A stretch of 24,390 bases of DNA, taken from the NCBI GenBank assembly GCA_002450155.1, contig DJYO01000033.1:1-24390 (forward strand), in the 5' to 3' direction. Positions 23,657 through 24,390 of the stretch are shown piece by piece. The DNA comes from Mageeibacillus sp. UBA6976. Lineage in GTDB: Bacteria > Bacillota > Clostridia > Saccharofermentanales > Saccharofermentanaceae. Position numbers and translations under genes: made by a program. The notes under the pieces were generated by a model. That model did not search any database, was not told the DNA's origin, and was given only the letters and a program-made list of their open reading frames with translations. Every line of letters starts with the position of its first letter. The stretch's first letter is position 1.

Positions 23657-23662
23657 TATAAT
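23657..23662 (+). promoter_or_regulatory. -10 box directly before the radical SAM start
   Basis: TATAAT ends seven bases before the ATG at 23669, so transcription from it would begin at or next to the ATG. There is no clear -35 hexamer. Confidence -1.
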
Positions 23663-23668
23663 CCGTCT

Positions 23669-24390
23669 ATGGATATACAGGCTTACATGACCAGAGGAGT
23701 TGAGAGGATCGTATCTGAATCCATTAGAGCAACCCTCAAGAACCCCAAAGAGAGCGCTTTCATGCTGAGGTTTGCTTCAGCAAGCCGCAAAGCATCCGTA
23801 AGAAGGAAAGAGATAGGCGAACAAAGAAACATTAATATCCCGCCATTTCTTATTGCCAGCATAACCAGCAGATGCAATCTCCATTGCCAAGGGTGCTATT
23901 CAAGATGTAACGAAGCTACGACAGACAGCGCTCCTGAAGCTCAGTTAACAGATGAGGAGTGGGGACGCATCTTCGAAGAGGCAGAAAGCCTCGGCATAAG
24001 CTTTATCCTTCTTGCAGGAGGCGAGCCCCTGCTAAGAAGGGATGTATTAGAGCAGGCGGCCGGTAGAAGCAATATCCTATTCCCTGTATTTACCAACGGC
24101 ACTTATATAAACGATAAGTACTTTGACCTGTTTGACAATAGTCGCAATATCCTCCCTGTAATGAGCCTTGAGGGCGGTAGGGAAGTAACAGATGCAAGGA
24201 GAGGCCCCGGCATCTACGACCGACTCCTTAAGAATATGGATGAATTCAAAAGAAGAGGAATTGTCTTCGGTGCTTCCATAACCGTTACAACTGCTAACTA
24301 CCAAGAGGTTACCGGCGGCGCCTTTATCGAGGACTTAAGAGACAGAGGTCTTAAGCTCGTGATCTATGTTGAATATGTACCGGACAAAGG
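23669..24390 (+). CDS. Radical SAM protein, N-terminal part (runs off the window)
   Basis: The visible 240 codons begin a radical SAM enzyme, a cytoplasmic iron-sulphur protein that makes a 5'-deoxyadenosyl radical. The CX3CX2C cluster motif is at residues 69-76 (CNLHCQGC), and the SAM-contacting GGEP motif is at 117-120 (LLAGGEPLLRRDVL). The following barrel strands, PVFTNGTYI and PVMSLEGG, match radical SAM proteins of the SPASM type, but the C-terminal domain that would show the substrate lies outside the window. There is no ribosome site before the ATG at 23669, and TATAAT sits seven bases before it, so the mRNA may be leaderless; the ATG at 23687 is an alternative start. Substrate unknown. 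Confidence -1.
   Translation, partial: MDIQAYMTRGVERIVSESIRATLKNPKESAFMLRFASASRKASVRRKEIGEQRNINIPPFLIASITSRCNLHCQGCYSRCNEATTDSAPEAQLTDEEWGRIFEEAESLGISFILLAGGEPLLRRDVLEQAAGRSNILFPVFTNGTYINDKYFDLFDNSRNILPVMSLEGGREVTDARRGPGIYDRLLKNMDEFKRRGIVFGASITVTTANYQEVTGGAFIEDLRDRGLKLVIYVEYVPDK

Noticed and set aside
1..24390. CRISPR arrays, rRNA genes, intact insertion sequences
   Set aside because: No regularly spaced repeats of 20-40 bp, no rRNA-like blocks and no transposase frames were seen.

Overview
The window looks like a chromosomal contig from an anaerobic clostridial Firmicute, probably a gut or rumen member of the Oscillospiraceae/Lachnospiraceae range. Supporting signs are strong AGGAGG-type ribosome sites, TATAAT promoters, a HrcA/CIRCE-controlled small heat-shock gene, CmpB-family membrane proteins, a DUF2975 plus Cro-like pair, and many small lipoproteins. 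The taxonomic reading is inference from gene content; no rRNA or core marker is present.

Left part (1-9250) is patchy and accessory in character. A nitrogenase component 1-like gene runs into a reversed, truncated secreted-protein gene at about 1200, which looks like a rearrangement breakpoint. Then come a CmpB-family membrane protein, an ECF-like sigma factor whose last residues look replaced, a complete AbiE-type toxin-antitoxin pair with an inverted repeat over its promoter, a probable small antitoxin RNA facing a short hydrophobic reading frame (a type I toxin-antitoxin-like locus), a second CmpB-family protein, Hsp20 under a perfect CIRCE element, a lipoprotein, a VbhA-Fic toxin-antitoxin pair with a changed catalytic motif, and a 66-nt tRNA-like gene that has acceptor, D-like and T arms but no room for a normal anticodon arm.

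Middle part (9252-10554, plus strand) holds a lipoprotein and a HAD-family phosphatase. From 22333 down to 10637 everything is on the minus strand: a GT-C-type membrane glycosyltransferase, an unknown multi-pass membrane protein, a zinc-ribbon protein, an OmpR-type response regulator and its histidine kinase, an ABC ATPase with an eight-helix FtsX-like permease, a GNAT-nitroreductase fusion, a lipoprotein, a DUF4003-like protein and a DUF3592-like membrane protein. Between kinase and ATPase lie four TTAA boxes spaced 10-11 bp, a layout suited to binding by the neighbouring response regulator; kinase, regulator and transporter therefore probably form one envelope-stress or peptide-resistance module.

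Right end (22479-24390): DUF2975 membrane protein plus Cro-like regulator (plus strand), a small membrane protein (minus) and the first 240 codons of a radical SAM protein that leaves the window and may be translated from a leaderless or nearly leaderless mRNA.

The most notable items are the RNA/hydrophobic-peptide locus at 5093-5330, the anticodon-arm-deficient tRNA-like gene at 8902-8988, the phased repeats at 17702-17738, the AbiE operator, the Fic active-site change and the breakpoint at 1200. No CRISPR array, rRNA or intact insertion sequence was seen.
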